Translations under genes and position numbers: made by a program
Part shown: one piece after another, positions 1 through 8,772 of the stretch
Position numbering within the stretch: position 1 is the first letter of the stretch
Layout: each line of letters starts with the position of its first letter
Assembly: GCF_001905125.1 (NCBI RefSeq)
Contig: NZ_LWLE01000001.1
Coordinates: forward strand, 586,880 to 650,879
Length of the DNA stretch: 64,000 nt
Direction of reading: 5' to 3'
Source of the DNA: Streptomyces sp. TSRI0281
Lineage (GTDB): Bacteria > Actinomycetota > Actinomycetes > Streptomycetales > Streptomycetaceae
The notes under the pieces: model-generated
The model's database searches: none
The model's input: only the letters and a program-made list of their open reading frames with translations
What the model was told of the DNA's origin: nothing

Positions 1-47
1 TGGCCGGCTGCGCCGGTCACGGTGACATTCACGGGAGTGCGGGTCAT
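1..47 (-). CDS. mdh: malate dehydrogenase, N-terminal fragment (cut by window edge)
   Basis: The first 15 complete codons read MTRTPVNVTVTGAAG, the conserved start of actinobacterial malate dehydrogenase and the beginning of its NAD-binding beta-alpha-beta unit (the GAAGQIG glycine loop). The enzyme interconverts malate and oxaloacetate in the TCA cycle. The ATG at 47 follows a GGAGAT ribosome-binding site on the minus strand. The rest lies beyond the left edge. The call rests on a short but very characteristic N-terminus. Confidence 0.85.
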   Translation of the reverse strand, partial: MTRTPVNVTVTGAAG

Positions 48-379
48 GGCGATCTCCGTTAGACAGCTGGCGGTGGGGGTCCCGACCCCTCGTGCCGGTC
101 CCCTGGTGCTGGACACCTCTGAATCTTGATGTGAAGAGATATCCAGCGGTCAGGCTATCCGACCCGCGCGCGCCCGGCCGCCCGCCCCCCTGTGGCACGG
201 CACACAACCGGTCACGCACCGCACGCACGGCCCGCACACAGGGTCCCACGCACGGCCCGCGAGGCACGCACCCCGCCCACCGGCAGACCGCCCGGCTCCG
301 GGTGACGCACCCGCGCGGCGCACTGCGCCGCGCACGCCCCCGTCGAATTCGCCGCACACGCCGCACGCGTCGCGCGCCC
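48..379. other. intergenic region upstream of mdh
   Basis: A 332-bp gap lies between the mdh start and the 3' end of the XRE regulator gene, both on the minus strand. It holds no convincing gene. The half nearest mdh is relatively A/T-rich and contains the imperfect inverted repeat listed separately. The other half is very G/C-rich with repeated GCACGC-type words. Confidence 0.6.
124..137. promoter_or_regulatory. imperfect inverted repeat upstream of mdh, candidate operator
   Basis: TCTTGATGTGAAGA is an interrupted TCTT...AAGA dyad with a mismatch in the centre, 77 bp upstream of the mdh start, in the only A/T-rich part of the gap. Its position suits an operator. I cannot assign a regulator. 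Confidence 0.3.
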
Positions 380-1492
380 TCACGCCTGGGGGACGGTGCA
401 CCCCTTCGTGCCGGAGGCGAGCGTCGCGCACGCCTTGGCGTCGTCGGCCTTCTTCACGGAGACCATCGGGGTGTACGCGTCCTTGTCCGCGTCCACCGTG
501 CCGTCCTGCTCTGCCTTCCCCGCGCTGATCCGCACGGTGTCGCCCGTGGCGGCCTCGGTGATCCGGGCCCAGGCCGCCGAACAGGGCTCGCTGTAGCGCA
601 CCTCGATCCGGCTGCCGCCGACCACGGCGCTGGACACCGTACGGGCGTACTGGCCACCGCAGCCCATGGCCTCGGGGTCCTGTCCCGTGCAGTCGGCGCC
701 ACTGCACTCGACGCCGTCCGGCAGCTTCGCCGCCCCTGTTGTCGGTGCGGCCGACGGGGGCGTGGCGGTCTTCTTCTCGCCGTCGTCGCCGCCCAGTCCG
801 GTGAGGAGCACCGCCGCGGTCACGACCAGTACTACGCCGACGACGCCCGCGACGACCACGGCCGGCTTGCGGCGGCCCGCGGGCCTGCCCCGACGGCCGC
901 TGCGGTTCGGCGGCCGGGGGCCGGGCTGCGGTGGCGAGTGGTGCGGCGACTGCGGCTGGTGCGGAAGGTGCGGCACCGTACCGCGCTGGACGGGTACGGA
1001 CGGCGGGCGCGCCGCGTCGTACGCGTACGCGCCGGGTCCCGCGCCCGCCGCGGCGGAGGCTCCCCCGTCGGCGATACCGGACCGCCCGGAACCGTGCCTG
1101 CCGCCTCCCGAGCGGCCGCTCCGGCCGCCCGCGCCCGCCGCAGGGACCGTACCGAACTCACCGAGCGCCGCGCGCGCTTCCGTGATCCGGATGGTCTCCA
1201 TCGTTCTGTCGTGGCGCATCTCGGAGCGGCTCCAGGCGCGTTCGGCCAGCTCCCACATGACGCTCAGGTGGTTCTGATCGGTGCCCGTCACCTCGGCGAG
1301 GGCGAGAACGGCACGCTTGGGCGCGAGCAGCCGCCCGTTGAGATACCGCTCCCATGACGTCTTGCTGTAACCCGTACGGTCGGCCACCGCGGCGATGCTC
1401 AGGCCGCCGCGGTCGACGAGCCTGCGCAACTGGCTGGCGAACTCCCGTATCTGCGGGTCGAGTTCCTCCGGTAGCGCCTTCCAGCGAGGCAT
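380..1492 (-). CDS. XRE-family HTH protein with TM segment and C-terminal DUF2690 domain
   Basis: A 370-residue protein. Residues about 1-90 hold a helix-turn-helix of XRE type (IAAVADRTGYSKTSWERYL). A long Gly/Pro/Arg-rich linker follows. One membrane helix (about 225-250, AVVVAGVVGVVLVVTAAVLL) precedes a C-terminal domain with four Cys (VECSGADCTG, MGCGGQYA, SEPCSAAWARI), typical of DUF2690. The layout implies a cytoplasmic DNA-binding domain tethered to an extracytoplasmic, probably disulfide-bonded sensor. The start is ATG 1492, where the conserved MPRWKALP begins; the frame stays open upstream but without family-like sequence. The ligand and targets are unknown. Confidence 0.85.
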   Translation of the reverse strand: MPRWKALPEELDPQIREFASQLRRLVDRGGLSIAAVADRTGYSKTSWERYLNGRLLAPKRAVLALAEVTGTDQNHLSVMWELAERAWSRSEMRHDRTMETIRITEARAALGEFGTVPAAGAGGRSGRSGGGRHGSGRSGIADGGASAAAGAGPGAYAYDAARPPSVPVQRGTVPHLPHQPQSPHHSPPQPGPRPPNRSGRRGRPAGRRKPAVVVAGVVGVVLVVTAAVLLTGLGGDDGEKKTATPPSAAPTTGAAKLPDGVECSGADCTGQDPEAMGCGGQYARTVSSAVVGGSRIEVRYSEPCSAAWARITEAATGDTVRISAGKAEQDGTVDADKDAYTPMVSVKKADDAKACATLASGTKGCTVPQA

Positions 1493-1936
1493 GGCCCCTC
1501 TCCCCCCTCTGTATTCCCCCGGACGTGTCTGCTGTGCCCCGCTGCCGACCGGCTCCGTGCCCCGACGCCCGGTTCGGCGGTCTTCCGTTTCCGGGTCTGC
1601 CCAAGAGGATGTGCGAAGCCAGGGTGTCAGTTCCTGACGAGGGAGCGCACAGAAGCACTCGGACTGCGGCGCGCCTTGTCGTGCGCCGCGCTCCGTACCG
1701 TGCGCCGTGCCAGTCTGCCACCGTTGCGCGACGATCACACCGTGCCGGAATGGTCACTTCCGTGCCACAGGCCCCGGCGATCACTTGTACCGGCTCTTCA
1801 TGTCCATGACTCTGAATGCGGGACGCGGCAAGGCCACGCACGTCACCGCACACCGGAGCTTCCCGCTTCGGTCGAGCCCCGGCCGCGGGTGTCCGTCCTC
1901 CTCGGGGGAGGGGACGGACACTCCGTCGGAACAGGC
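1493..1936. other. intergenic region, no gene recognised
   Basis: A 444-bp gap between two minus-strand genes. It contains the DUF3017 terminator hairpin at its high-coordinate end and presumably the promoter of the XRE/DUF2690 gene. Open frames crossing it have no family-like sequence. Confidence 0.6.
1889..1921 (-). terminator. hairpin terminator after folD-DUF3017
   Basis: Inverted repeat GTGTCCGTCC ... GGACGGACAC (10 bp, extended by an inner CTCC/GGAG), 15 nt beyond the DUF3017 stop codon. There is no U-tract, as is usual in Streptomyces. Confidence 0.7.
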
Positions 1937-2701
1937 TCAGCGGATGGTGAAGTGGACCGCGTCCTCCAGCACCGGAATGTCCAGCCACGGCTTGGGCTGG
2001 GCCATCAGCGCGAGCATCACGATCAGGGTCCCCATCAGCCCGTACGTGACCAGGTCGGTGAACCGGGACCGCACGGCGAGCATGCCGACCGAGGGGACCA
2101 CCCAGCGCAGCACGGCCCCGGCGACGAGCGCGAACCCGATCAGCATCGTGCCGATCCGGAACGCCTGGTCGAACGGGTCCGTGGCGACGATCAGCAGCCC
2201 CGCGCCGGCCGTGCAGAGCACGGTGAGCAGCGGCCACTGCCGCGCCGGGGCGGGCGCGTCGCCCGGAGCCGCCCTGCCGCCGCCCTCGGGACGGGCCGTG
2301 TCGCGGGTCAGCGACGGGAAGCGGCGCGACTTACGGGGAGCGGCGCCCCCGGAGTCGGAAGCGGAGATGGAATCGGCTTCGGAACTACCGGAAACGGCTT
2401 CGGCCTCGGCTTCGGGACCGGCATCCGAAGCAGCACCGGCACCCGAAGCGGCTTCGGGACCGGCATCCGAAGCAGCGTCCGAAGCCGCGTCGGCACCGGC
2501 GTCCGCACCGGCTTCGGCACCCGAACCGGGTCCCGAACCGCCGGAGCTCTCGCTCTTCACCGCGTCAGCTCCGTCGCCCACCGCGTCGCCCGCTCCGTCG
2601 TCCGTCGCCACGCCCGGCTCCCCCGGTTTCCCCTGCTCCCCCGACGCACCCGACTCCCGGCGGGCGGGAGTGGGTTCGGCCTGACTCGTACCAGCACCCA
2701 T
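1937..2701 (-). CDS. DUF3017 family membrane protein
   Basis: 254 residues. The N-terminal about 130 are low complexity, dominated by Ala, Ser, Glu, Asp and Gly with short tandem motifs (ADAGADAASDAASDAGPEAA). The C-terminal about 100 are the DUF3017 domain, with three hydrophobic segments (LLTVLCTAGAGLLIVATD, GTMLIGFALVAGAVLRWVV, YGLMGTLIVMLALMAQ). ATG 2701 follows GGAAGGA. It lies 20 nt after folD on the same strand, so the two are probably one transcript. Function is unknown; the folD linkage is common in Streptomyces. The repetitive head is likely disordered and variable between strains. Confidence 0.85.
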   Translation of the reverse strand: MGAGTSQAEPTPARRESGASGEQGKPGEPGVATDDGAGDAVGDGADAVKSESSGGSGPGSGAEAGADAGADAASDAASDAGPEAASGAGAASDAGPEAEAEAVSGSSEADSISASDSGGAAPRKSRRFPSLTRDTARPEGGGRAAPGDAPAPARQWPLLTVLCTAGAGLLIVATDPFDQAFRIGTMLIGFALVAGAVLRWVVPSVGMLAVRSRFTDLVTYGLMGTLIVMLALMAQPKPWLDIPVLEDAVHFTIR

Positions 2702-2721
2702 GGGGTTCCTTCCGGTCCGGG

Positions 2722-3606
2722 TCAGCCCGCGGTCGCGGCGGCGTCGGCGGCCTCGGCGGCCATCCGCTCGGCGGCCTCGACCACGTTGACCAGCAGCTGG
2801 GCACGGGTCATCGGGCCGACACCGCCGGGGTTCGGGGCGACCCAGGCGGCCACCTCGGCGACGCCGGGGTGCACATCTCCGACGATCTTGCCGTTCTCGT
2901 CGCGGCTGACGCCGACGTCGAGCACGGCGGCGCCCGGCTTCACGTCCTCGGGCTTGATCAGGTGTGGCACACCGGCGGCGGCCACGATGATGTCGGCCTG
3001 CCTGAGGTGCGAGGAGAGGTCACGCGTACCGGTGTGGCACTGGGTGACGGTGGCGTTCTCGGTCTTACGGGTCAGCAGCAGCGGGATCGAGCGGCCGATG
3101 GTGACTCCGCGTCCGACGACCACGACATGCGCCCCGTTGATCTCCACACCGTGGGCGCGGAGCAGCTGGACGACGCCCTGGGGGGTGCAGGGCAGCGGGC
3201 CGGTCTCGTTGAGGACCAGCCGGCCGAGGCTCATCGGGTGCAGGCCGTCGGCGTCCTTGGCCGGCTCCATCAGTTCCAGGACCCGGTTGGTGTCGATGCC
3301 CTTGGGGAGGGGGAGCTGAACGATGTAACCCGTGCACTCGGGGTTGCCGTTGAGCTCGCGCACGACCTCCTCGATCTCCTCCTGGGTCGCGGTGTCGGGC
3401 AGTTCGCGCTGGATGGAGGCGATGCCGACCTGCGCGCAGTCACGGTGCTTGCCGTTCACGTACCAGCGGCTGCCCGGGTCGTCCCCGACGAGCAGGGTTC
3501 CCAGGCCGGGGACGATGCCCTGGGCCTTGAGGGCCGCCACACGGACGGTCAGATCGGATTTGATCGCGGCAGCGGTGGCCTTGCCATCGAGAATCTGGGC
3601 AGTCAT
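2722..3606 (-). CDS. folD: bifunctional methylene-THF dehydrogenase / methenyl-THF cyclohydrolase
   Basis: 294 residues, normal for FolD. It oxidises 5,10-methylene-THF to methenyl-THF with NADP and hydrolyses that to 10-formyl-THF, the formyl donor used by PurN and PurH, which are encoded about 4 kb away. The substrate-domain motif [13 protein letters not shown], the signature [11 protein letters not shown] and the nucleotide-binding [17 protein letters not shown] are visible. The frame is open upstream, but the family sequence starts at MTAQILDGK (ATG 3606), preceded by GAGGATGGGAAC. First gene of the folD-DUF3017 unit, divergent from the RDD protein gene. Confidence 0.96.
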   Translation of the reverse strand: MTAQILDGKATAAAIKSDLTVRVAALKAQGIVPGLGTLLVGDDPGSRWYVNGKHRDCAQVGIASIQRELPDTATQEEIEEVVRELNGNPECTGYIVQLPLPKGIDTNRVLELMEPAKDADGLHPMSLGRLVLNETGPLPCTPQGVVQLLRAHGVEINGAHVVVVGRGVTIGRSIPLLLTRKTENATVTQCHTGTRDLSSHLRQADIIVAAAGVPHLIKPEDVKPGAAVLDVGVSRDENGKIVGDVHPGVAEVAAWVAPNPGGVGPMTRAQLLVNVVEAAERMAAEAADAAATAG

Positions 3607-3700
3607 GTTCCCATCCTCGCGGATGACCCCGCCCGCATACCAATTGCGGGTCACCGCGTGGACACAAGGTTGCACTTGCACAACACCTGGTGACCCGGAC

Positions 3701-3729
3701 TGGACAAACTTACGTACGACTTATAACGA
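3701..3729 (+). promoter_or_regulatory. putative sigma-70-type promoter for the RDD protein gene
   Basis: TGGACA (3701-3706), a 17-nt spacer and TAACGA (3724-3729) in the A/T-rich folD/RDD gap. This would give a 5' leader of about 95 nt. Sequence match only. Confidence 0.45.
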
Positions 3730-3831
3730 TGATGGTCGCAGTGCCGCGGTAGTACGGGGGGCGGACCGCTGACCTGTTCCTTCCTCCGTGCGGCCGTATC
3801 CGTCCCCGCACGTCTGCTGTAAGGAACACCC

Positions 3832-4428
3832 ATGAGCTTCGGCGACCCGAACAATCCGTACGGGCAGCAGCCCGGCCAGCCGCCCCAGGGCCAGCAGCCC
3901 GGTTACGGCTACCCGCAGCAGGCTCCGCAGGGTGTCCCGCAGCAGGGTTACGGCTACCCCCAGCAGCAGCCCGGCCAGCCCTACGGCGGCGGCTACCCGC
4001 AGCAGCCCGGCTACGGCAGCGGCATGCCCGAGCTGGCCCACTGGGGTCTGCGCCTCGGCGGGTTCATCATCGACGGCCTGATCCTCATGGTTCCGTACAT
4101 GGTGGCCGTCATCGGCGGTGGCGTCGGGGACGCCGTGGGTGCTGTGCTCGCCGTCATCGGTTTCGTCGCGATGATCGCCGTCGCCCTCTGGCAGTGCTAC
4201 CAGGAAGGCACCACGGGCCAGACGATCGGCAAGAAGGCCGTGGGCATCCGGCTGCTGCGCGAGGCCGACGGCCGTCCGCTCGGCTTCGGCATGGCCTTCG
4301 TGCGCCGCCTGGCCCACTTCCTGGACAGCGTCGCCTGCTACATCGGCTGGCTGTGGCCGCTGTGGGACTCGAAGAAGCAGACGTTCGCGGACAAGGTCTG
4401 CTCGTCGGTGGTCGTCAAGGCCGGCTGA
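3832..4428 (+). CDS. RDD family membrane protein with Pro/Gln/Gly/Tyr-rich head
   Basis: 198 residues. Residues 1-65 are low complexity (repeats such as GYGYPQQ and GQPPQGQQPG), probably disordered and cytoplasmic. The RDD domain follows: LAHWGLRLGGFIIDGLILMV with the Arg and Asp of the family name, a second hydrophobic segment (AVGAVLAVIGFVAMIAVAL), then the GQTIGKKAVGIRLL loop typical of RDD proteins and a last helix. ATG 3832 follows AAGGAACACCC. RDD proteins are often linked to transport or envelope functions, but no specific role can be read here. Confidence 0.88.
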   Translation: MSFGDPNNPYGQQPGQPPQGQQPGYGYPQQAPQGVPQQGYGYPQQQPGQPYGGGYPQQPGYGSGMPELAHWGLRLGGFIIDGLILMVPYMVAVIGGGVGDAVGAVLAVIGFVAMIAVALWQCYQEGTTGQTIGKKAVGIRLLREADGRPLGFGMAFVRRLAHFLDSVACYIGWLWPLWDSKKQTFADKVCSSVVVKAG

Positions 4429-4445
4429 ACCGCCCCGCTCGCACC

Positions 4446-4478
4446 GGAGGCCGCACCCGTTCACCCGGGGCGGCCTCC
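4446..4478 (+). terminator. hairpin terminator after the RDD protein gene
   Basis: GGAGGCCGC ... GCGGCCTCC, a 9-bp stem 17 nt after the stop codon. The next gene is convergent, so it may act on both strands. Confidence 0.6.
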
Positions 4479-4570
4479 GCGCGTTTTCCCGGCCCCGTAC
4501 GGGCGTACGCCCCGCCCCCGGACCCCCGTACCGGCGTCCGCACCGCCCCGGCCCGGCCCCGTACCGACTG

Positions 4571-6142
4571 TCAGCGCCCCGGGATCTCCGCCGGGGCCGG
4601 GGTGGTGCGCTCCATGACCACGAAGCTCCCGGACCGGTGCTTGAGCCGATAGCGCGCCTCGGGGTGGAGCTGCTGGGCGTACGCCACCGGGTCGGTGATC
4701 GGCTGCGCCCAGCCGAAGTCCAGGTTGATGGCGACGATGTCGGGGGCGGTACCGGGGGCTCCGCCGACCCAGTAGACGGTGCGGTCGCCCGTGAGGTGCG
4801 CCATCAGCGTGATGTCCGTCTCGACGCGCGCCCCCGCGGGGATGGCCTCCAGCGCCTGCCGGGCCGCGTGGGTGCGCGCGTCGGTGCGGTAGGTCTCGGG
4901 GCGCAGCAGGTCGCGCAGCGGCAGATGCTGGGTGAGGGCCACGGCGATCGCGGTGGCGACGGGGACGGCGACCTTCGCGTACGAGGCGAGCCAGGGGCGC
5001 GCGGAGGCGCGGCCGCGGCGGATGCCGTCGGCCATGGCCAGGAAGAGCACCGGCATCAGGATGGCGCTGTAGTGCCAGATCATGCCCCAGTGGTGGGAGT
5101 CCTGGGACAGCAGGCGCCAGCCGAGCGTGGGCAGGATCAGCAGGATCAGGGGCGAGCGCAGCGCCATGAAGGCGGTGATGCCGACCAGGAAGACCAGCAT
5201 CTCGATCTTGACCGAGGAGTTGAGGACGCCGAGGACGGAGTCGAAGAGGGAGACGTCCTGCTCGCCGTTCTTGTCGATCTTCGTCCAGTAGTCGTACGTC
5301 CCCGCGCTGCTGGCCGCCGGTATGAGGACGAAGACGGTGACGACGAAGGCCAGTAGGCCGAAGGCTGCCAGCAGGGCGCCCTGGAGCCGGCGGCCGTACA
5401 GGAAGAGCAGGAGGCCGACGACGGCGACGGTGGCGCCCAGGTCCTCCTTGACCAGGACCAGCGGCAGGGCCCAGAGGGCGGCGGCGGTCCATCGGCGGGT
5501 GAGCAGGGCGCGGCAGACGAGGGCGAGCAGCGGTACGGCGAAGGCGATTTCGTGGAAGTCGGACTTCACCGCCTCCTGGAGGCCCCAGGAGAGCCCGTAC
5601 GCGACGGTGACGCACAGGCCCGAGCGGCCGCCCAGGATCTGCTGGGTGGTGCGCCCGACGACCGCGGCGGAGACGGCGAACAGGGCCGCCTGCGCGAACA
5701 GCAGGGCTTCGGCGGAGGGCCAGATCCAGTAGAGCGGGACGAGCAGCGCCACAACGGGGCTGAAGTGATCGCCGAGGATCAGATAGCCGGGGCCCTTGAT
5801 GTCGACGACGGGGGCGTGCAGGCCGGCGTACGCCCGTACTTCCTGCTCGAATATCCCCAGGTCCCAGGAGGGTGAGCCGAACCGGCTGTACTGGAGGTGG
5901 GAGTAGAGGAAGTAGAGCGCGCACAGGACGGCCGCGGCGATCACGTACGGGCGCAGCGGAACACGGCTGACGTCCGCGTCCCCCGCGGCGTCGACGCCCC
6001 CCGCAACGTCTGCGGTGTCCGCCCTGCCCGCGGTGTCCGCGGTCGTGTCGAGCACCGGTCCGCCGGGGGCCGGCACACGGGAAGGCGGACCGTCGCCCTC
6101 CGCGCCGGACCGGCCCGATTTCCCTTTGTTCAGATCAAGCAC
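4571..6142 (-). CDS. DUF2079 family polytopic membrane protein
   Basis: 523 residues. After a Gly/Ala/Pro-rich head of about 70 residues come some eight to ten membrane helices. The family-typical segments SWDLGIFEQEVRAYAG, GDHFSPVVALLVPLYWIWPS and KSDFHEIAFAVPLLAL carry charged residues (D, E, H) like those at the active sites of GT-C glycosyltransferases. The C-terminus is an extracytoplasmic domain (RVETDITLMAHLTGDRTVYW). DUF2079 is generally regarded as glycosyltransferase-like; substrate unknown. Start is GTG 6142 after GGGGGCGTC; nearby alternatives cannot be excluded. Confidence 0.8.
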   Translation of the reverse strand: MLDLNKGKSGRSGAEGDGPPSRVPAPGGPVLDTTADTAGRADTADVAGGVDAAGDADVSRVPLRPYVIAAAVLCALYFLYSHLQYSRFGSPSWDLGIFEQEVRAYAGLHAPVVDIKGPGYLILGDHFSPVVALLVPLYWIWPSAEALLFAQAALFAVSAAVVGRTTQQILGGRSGLCVTVAYGLSWGLQEAVKSDFHEIAFAVPLLALVCRALLTRRWTAAALWALPLVLVKEDLGATVAVVGLLLFLYGRRLQGALLAAFGLLAFVVTVFVLIPAASSAGTYDYWTKIDKNGEQDVSLFDSVLGVLNSSVKIEMLVFLVGITAFMALRSPLILLILPTLGWRLLSQDSHHWGMIWHYSAILMPVLFLAMADGIRRGRASARPWLASYAKVAVPVATAIAVALTQHLPLRDLLRPETYRTDARTHAARQALEAIPAGARVETDITLMAHLTGDRTVYWVGGAPGTAPDIVAINLDFGWAQPITDPVAYAQQLHPEARYRLKHRSGSFVVMERTTPAPAEIPGR

Positions 6143-6236
6143 GACGCCCCCGCTACGGATTCCCCACGGCCGTTTATTAGAACAGAGGGGCGACGAAGTC
6201 CTGAATTCCCGGATGCTCCGGGACCCCCCGGACGCG

Positions 6237-6273
6237 GCGCGGGCCGCACCCCCGGAGAGGGTGCGGCCCGCGC
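6237..6273 (-). terminator. hairpin terminator after purH
   Basis: A perfect 15-bp stem (GCGCGGGCCGCACCC / GGGTGCGGCCCGCGC) with a 7-nt loop, 43 nt beyond the purH stop codon. Confidence 0.8.
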
Positions 6274-6316
6274 CGCGCCGGAACGGAACGACTACGCCGC
6301 GCCGGAACGGGCCGGC

Positions 6317-7870
6317 TCAGTGGAAGAAGTGGCGCGTGCCCGTGAAGTACATGGTCACGCCCGCCTTCTGCGCGGCCTCGACGACCAGCTCGTCACGGAC
6401 CGATCCACCGGGCTGGGCCACGGCCCGGATACCGGCCGCGGTGAGGATCTCCAGGCCGTCGGGGAACGGGAAGAACGCGTCGGAGGCGGCGTACGCCCCG
6501 CGCGCCCGCTCCTCGCCCGCCCGCTCGACGGCGAGCTTGGCGGAGTCGACACGGTTGACCTGGCCCATGCCGACACCGACCGAGGCGCCGTCCTTGGCGA
6601 GCAGGATCGCGTTGGACTTGACCGCGCGACACGCCTTCCACGCGAAGGCGAGCTCCTTGAGCTCGTCCTCGGAGAGGGCCTCACCGGTGGCGAGGGTCCA
6701 GTTCGCCGGGTTGTCGCCGTCGGCCTGGAGCCGGTCGGTGACCTGGAGCAGCGCACCGCCGTCGATCGGCTTGACCTCGACCTCGGCGACCGGGGCCTCG
6801 GGGCAGCGCAGCACGCGGATGTTCTTCTTGCGGGCCAGCACCTCGACGGCGCCGTCCTCGTACGCCGGGGCGACGATGACCTCGGTGAAGATCTCCGCGA
6901 CCTGCTCGGCCATGGCGACGGTCACCGGACGGTTGACGGCGATGACACCGCCGAACGCGGACATCGGGTCACAGGCGTGTGCGTTGCGGTGCGCCTCGGC
7001 GACGTCGTCGGCGATCGCGATGCCGCACGGGTTGGCGTGCTTGATGATCGCGACACAGGGCTCGGCGTGGTCGTACGCGGCCCGGCGCGCGGCATCGGTG
7101 TCCGTGTAGTTGTTGTACGACATCTCCTTGCCGTGCAACTGCTCCGCCTCGGCCAGGCCACCGGCGCCCGAGGTGTAGAGGGCGGCGGGCTGGTGCGGGT
7201 TCTCGCCGTAGCGCAGGACATTGCCGCGCTCGTACGTCGTACCGAAGAAGTCGGGGAAGCCCGAGTCGTCGGCGGCGGCGTAATCGGCGGCGAACCAGGA
7301 GGCCACGGCCACGTCGTACGCGGCGGTGTGCTGGAAGGCCTCGGCGGCCAGGCGCTTGCGGGCGCCCAGGTCGAAGCCGCCCGCCTCGACGGCGGCGAGG
7401 ACGTCGGCGTACCGCTCGGGGCTCGTCACGACGGCCACGGACGGGTGGTTCTTGGCGGCGGCGCGGACCATCGAAGGGCCGCCGATGTCGATCTGCTCCA
7501 CGCACGCGTCGTCGGAGGCGCCGGAGGCGACGGTCTCCTTGAACGGGTACAGGTTGACGACGACGAGGTCGAAGGGCTCCACACCGAGTTCGGCGAGCTG
7601 CTCGCGGTGGGCGTCCAGGCGCAGGTCGGCGAGGATTCCGGCGTGCACGCGGGGGTGCAGCGTCTTCACGCGGCCGTCGAGGCACTCGGGGAAACCGGTG
7701 AGCTCCTCGACCTTGGTGACCGGCACTCCGGCGGCGGCGATCCTCGCGGCGGTGGAGCCGGTGGAGACGAGCTCGACGCCCGCCCCGTGCAGACCGCGGG
7801 CGAGGTCTTCGAGCCCCGTCTTGTCGTAGACACTGACCAGGGCGCGGCGGATGGGCTTATTCACCGACAT
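6317..7870 (-). CDS. purH: bifunctional AICAR transformylase / IMP cyclohydrolase
   Basis: 517 residues, normal length. It performs the last two steps of IMP synthesis. The N-terminal MGS-like cyclohydrolase domain starts [20 protein letters not shown] and contains [11 protein letters not shown] and [12 protein letters not shown]. The C-terminal transformylase domain has [13 protein letters not shown], the KHANPCG motif with catalytic Lys-His, and [12 protein letters not shown]. The start at ATG 7870 (MSVNKPIRR) lies inside the 3' end of purN: the two genes overlap by 14 nt, which suggests translational coupling. Confidence 0.97.
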   Translation of the reverse strand: MSVNKPIRRALVSVYDKTGLEDLARGLHGAGVELVSTGSTAARIAAAGVPVTKVEELTGFPECLDGRVKTLHPRVHAGILADLRLDAHREQLAELGVEPFDLVVVNLYPFKETVASGASDDACVEQIDIGGPSMVRAAAKNHPSVAVVTSPERYADVLAAVEAGGFDLGARKRLAAEAFQHTAAYDVAVASWFAADYAAADDSGFPDFFGTTYERGNVLRYGENPHQPAALYTSGAGGLAEAEQLHGKEMSYNNYTDTDAARRAAYDHAEPCVAIIKHANPCGIAIADDVAEAHRNAHACDPMSAFGGVIAVNRPVTVAMAEQVAEIFTEVIVAPAYEDGAVEVLARKKNIRVLRCPEAPVAEVEVKPIDGGALLQVTDRLQADGDNPANWTLATGEALSEDELKELAFAWKACRAVKSNAILLAKDGASVGVGMGQVNRVDSAKLAVERAGEERARGAYAASDAFFPFPDGLEILTAAGIRAVAQPGGSVRDELVVEAAQKAGVTMYFTGTRHFFH

Positions 7871-8513
7871 GACCGAGATGAACCTTTCGTCCCTCAATGC
7901 GATGGCCGTCACGGGCGAGTCGCCCCACGGCCTCGACGAGCAGCTTGCGCTCGACTTCCTTGATGCGTTCATGGAGAGCGGCTTCGCCCTCCGGCGTGTC
8001 CTCTTCGGTCACCTCGACCACGCCCTGCGCGATGATCGGACCGGTGTCGACGCCGTCGTCGACGAAGTGGACGGTGCAGCCGGTGACCTTGACGCCGTAC
8101 GCGAGCGCGTCACGCACCCCATGGGCACCGGGAAAGCTGGGGAGCAGGGCGGGGTGGGTGTTGATGAACCGGCCGCCGAACGCGGCGAGGAACGCGCTGC
8201 CCACGATCTTCATGAATCCCGCGGAGACGACGAGGTCCGGGCGGTGCGCGGCCGTGGCGGCCGCGAGCGCCTCATCCCACTCCTCGCGGGTGGCATGGTC
8301 CTTGACCTTGCACACGAAAGTGGGCAACCCGGCACGCTCGGCACGCTCCAGACCGACGATGCCGTCGCGGTCCGCGCCGACCGCGACGACCTCGGCGCCG
8401 TACCCCAGGGGGTCGTCACCGATGGCGTCGAGCAGGGCCTGGAGATTCGTACCGGATCCGGAGACCAGCACGACCAGGCGGGCCGGAGCGGCGGAGGGGG
8501 GCGGGGAGGCCAC
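7857..8513 (-). CDS. purN: phosphoribosylglycinamide formyltransferase
   Basis: 218 residues, normal for PurN. It transfers the formyl group of 10-formyl-THF to GAR. Visible are [19 protein letters not shown], the catalytic region [17 protein letters not shown] (Asn-His) and [15 protein letters not shown] with the catalytic Asp. The start is GTG 8513, after AAAGG; the open frame continues upstream without family sequence. First gene of the purN-purH unit. Confidence 0.96.
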   Translation of the reverse strand: MASPPPSAAPARLVVLVSGSGTNLQALLDAIGDDPLGYGAEVVAVGADRDGIVGLERAERAGLPTFVCKVKDHATREEWDEALAAATAAHRPDLVVSAGFMKIVGSAFLAAFGGRFINTHPALLPSFPGAHGVRDALAYGVKVTGCTVHFVDDGVDTGPIIAQGVVEVTEEDTPEGEAALHERIKEVERKLLVEAVGRLARDGHRIEGRKVHLGHVGE

Positions 8514-8564
8514 AGCTGGGCCCTTTCTCGCGTGGTAACTCAGGTGCGATGTGCTTGCGGTGCT

Positions 8565-8585
8565 CTTTGTACGGTCGTACGAAAG
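8565..8585. promoter_or_regulatory. imperfect inverted repeat upstream of purN
   Basis: CTTTGTACG and CGTACGAAAG face each other with one bulged base, 52-72 bp upstream of the purN start in the gap shared with the divergent membrane protein gene. It could be an operator for either gene. No regulator is assigned. Confidence 0.3.
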
Positions 8586-8772
8586 AATCTCGCCCCTCGA
8601 TACGGGGAACTCTACGAACGGGCCGACCGTCAGCAACGATACCGGCACACCCAGCGGCCCCCACGGGACGGGGGCGTGACCGGGAGGTAGCGTCAGGGGA
8701 CAGCGAGCCGTCCACCGGGCGGACGAACCGTCCTCGGGACGGACATGACGAGATGGGGAAGACGTTCACCAC

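Noticed and set aside
92..1357. A 421-codon plus-strand frame at the left end
   Set aside because: Arg/Gly/Ala-rich shadow opposite the XRE/DUF2690 gene with no domain.
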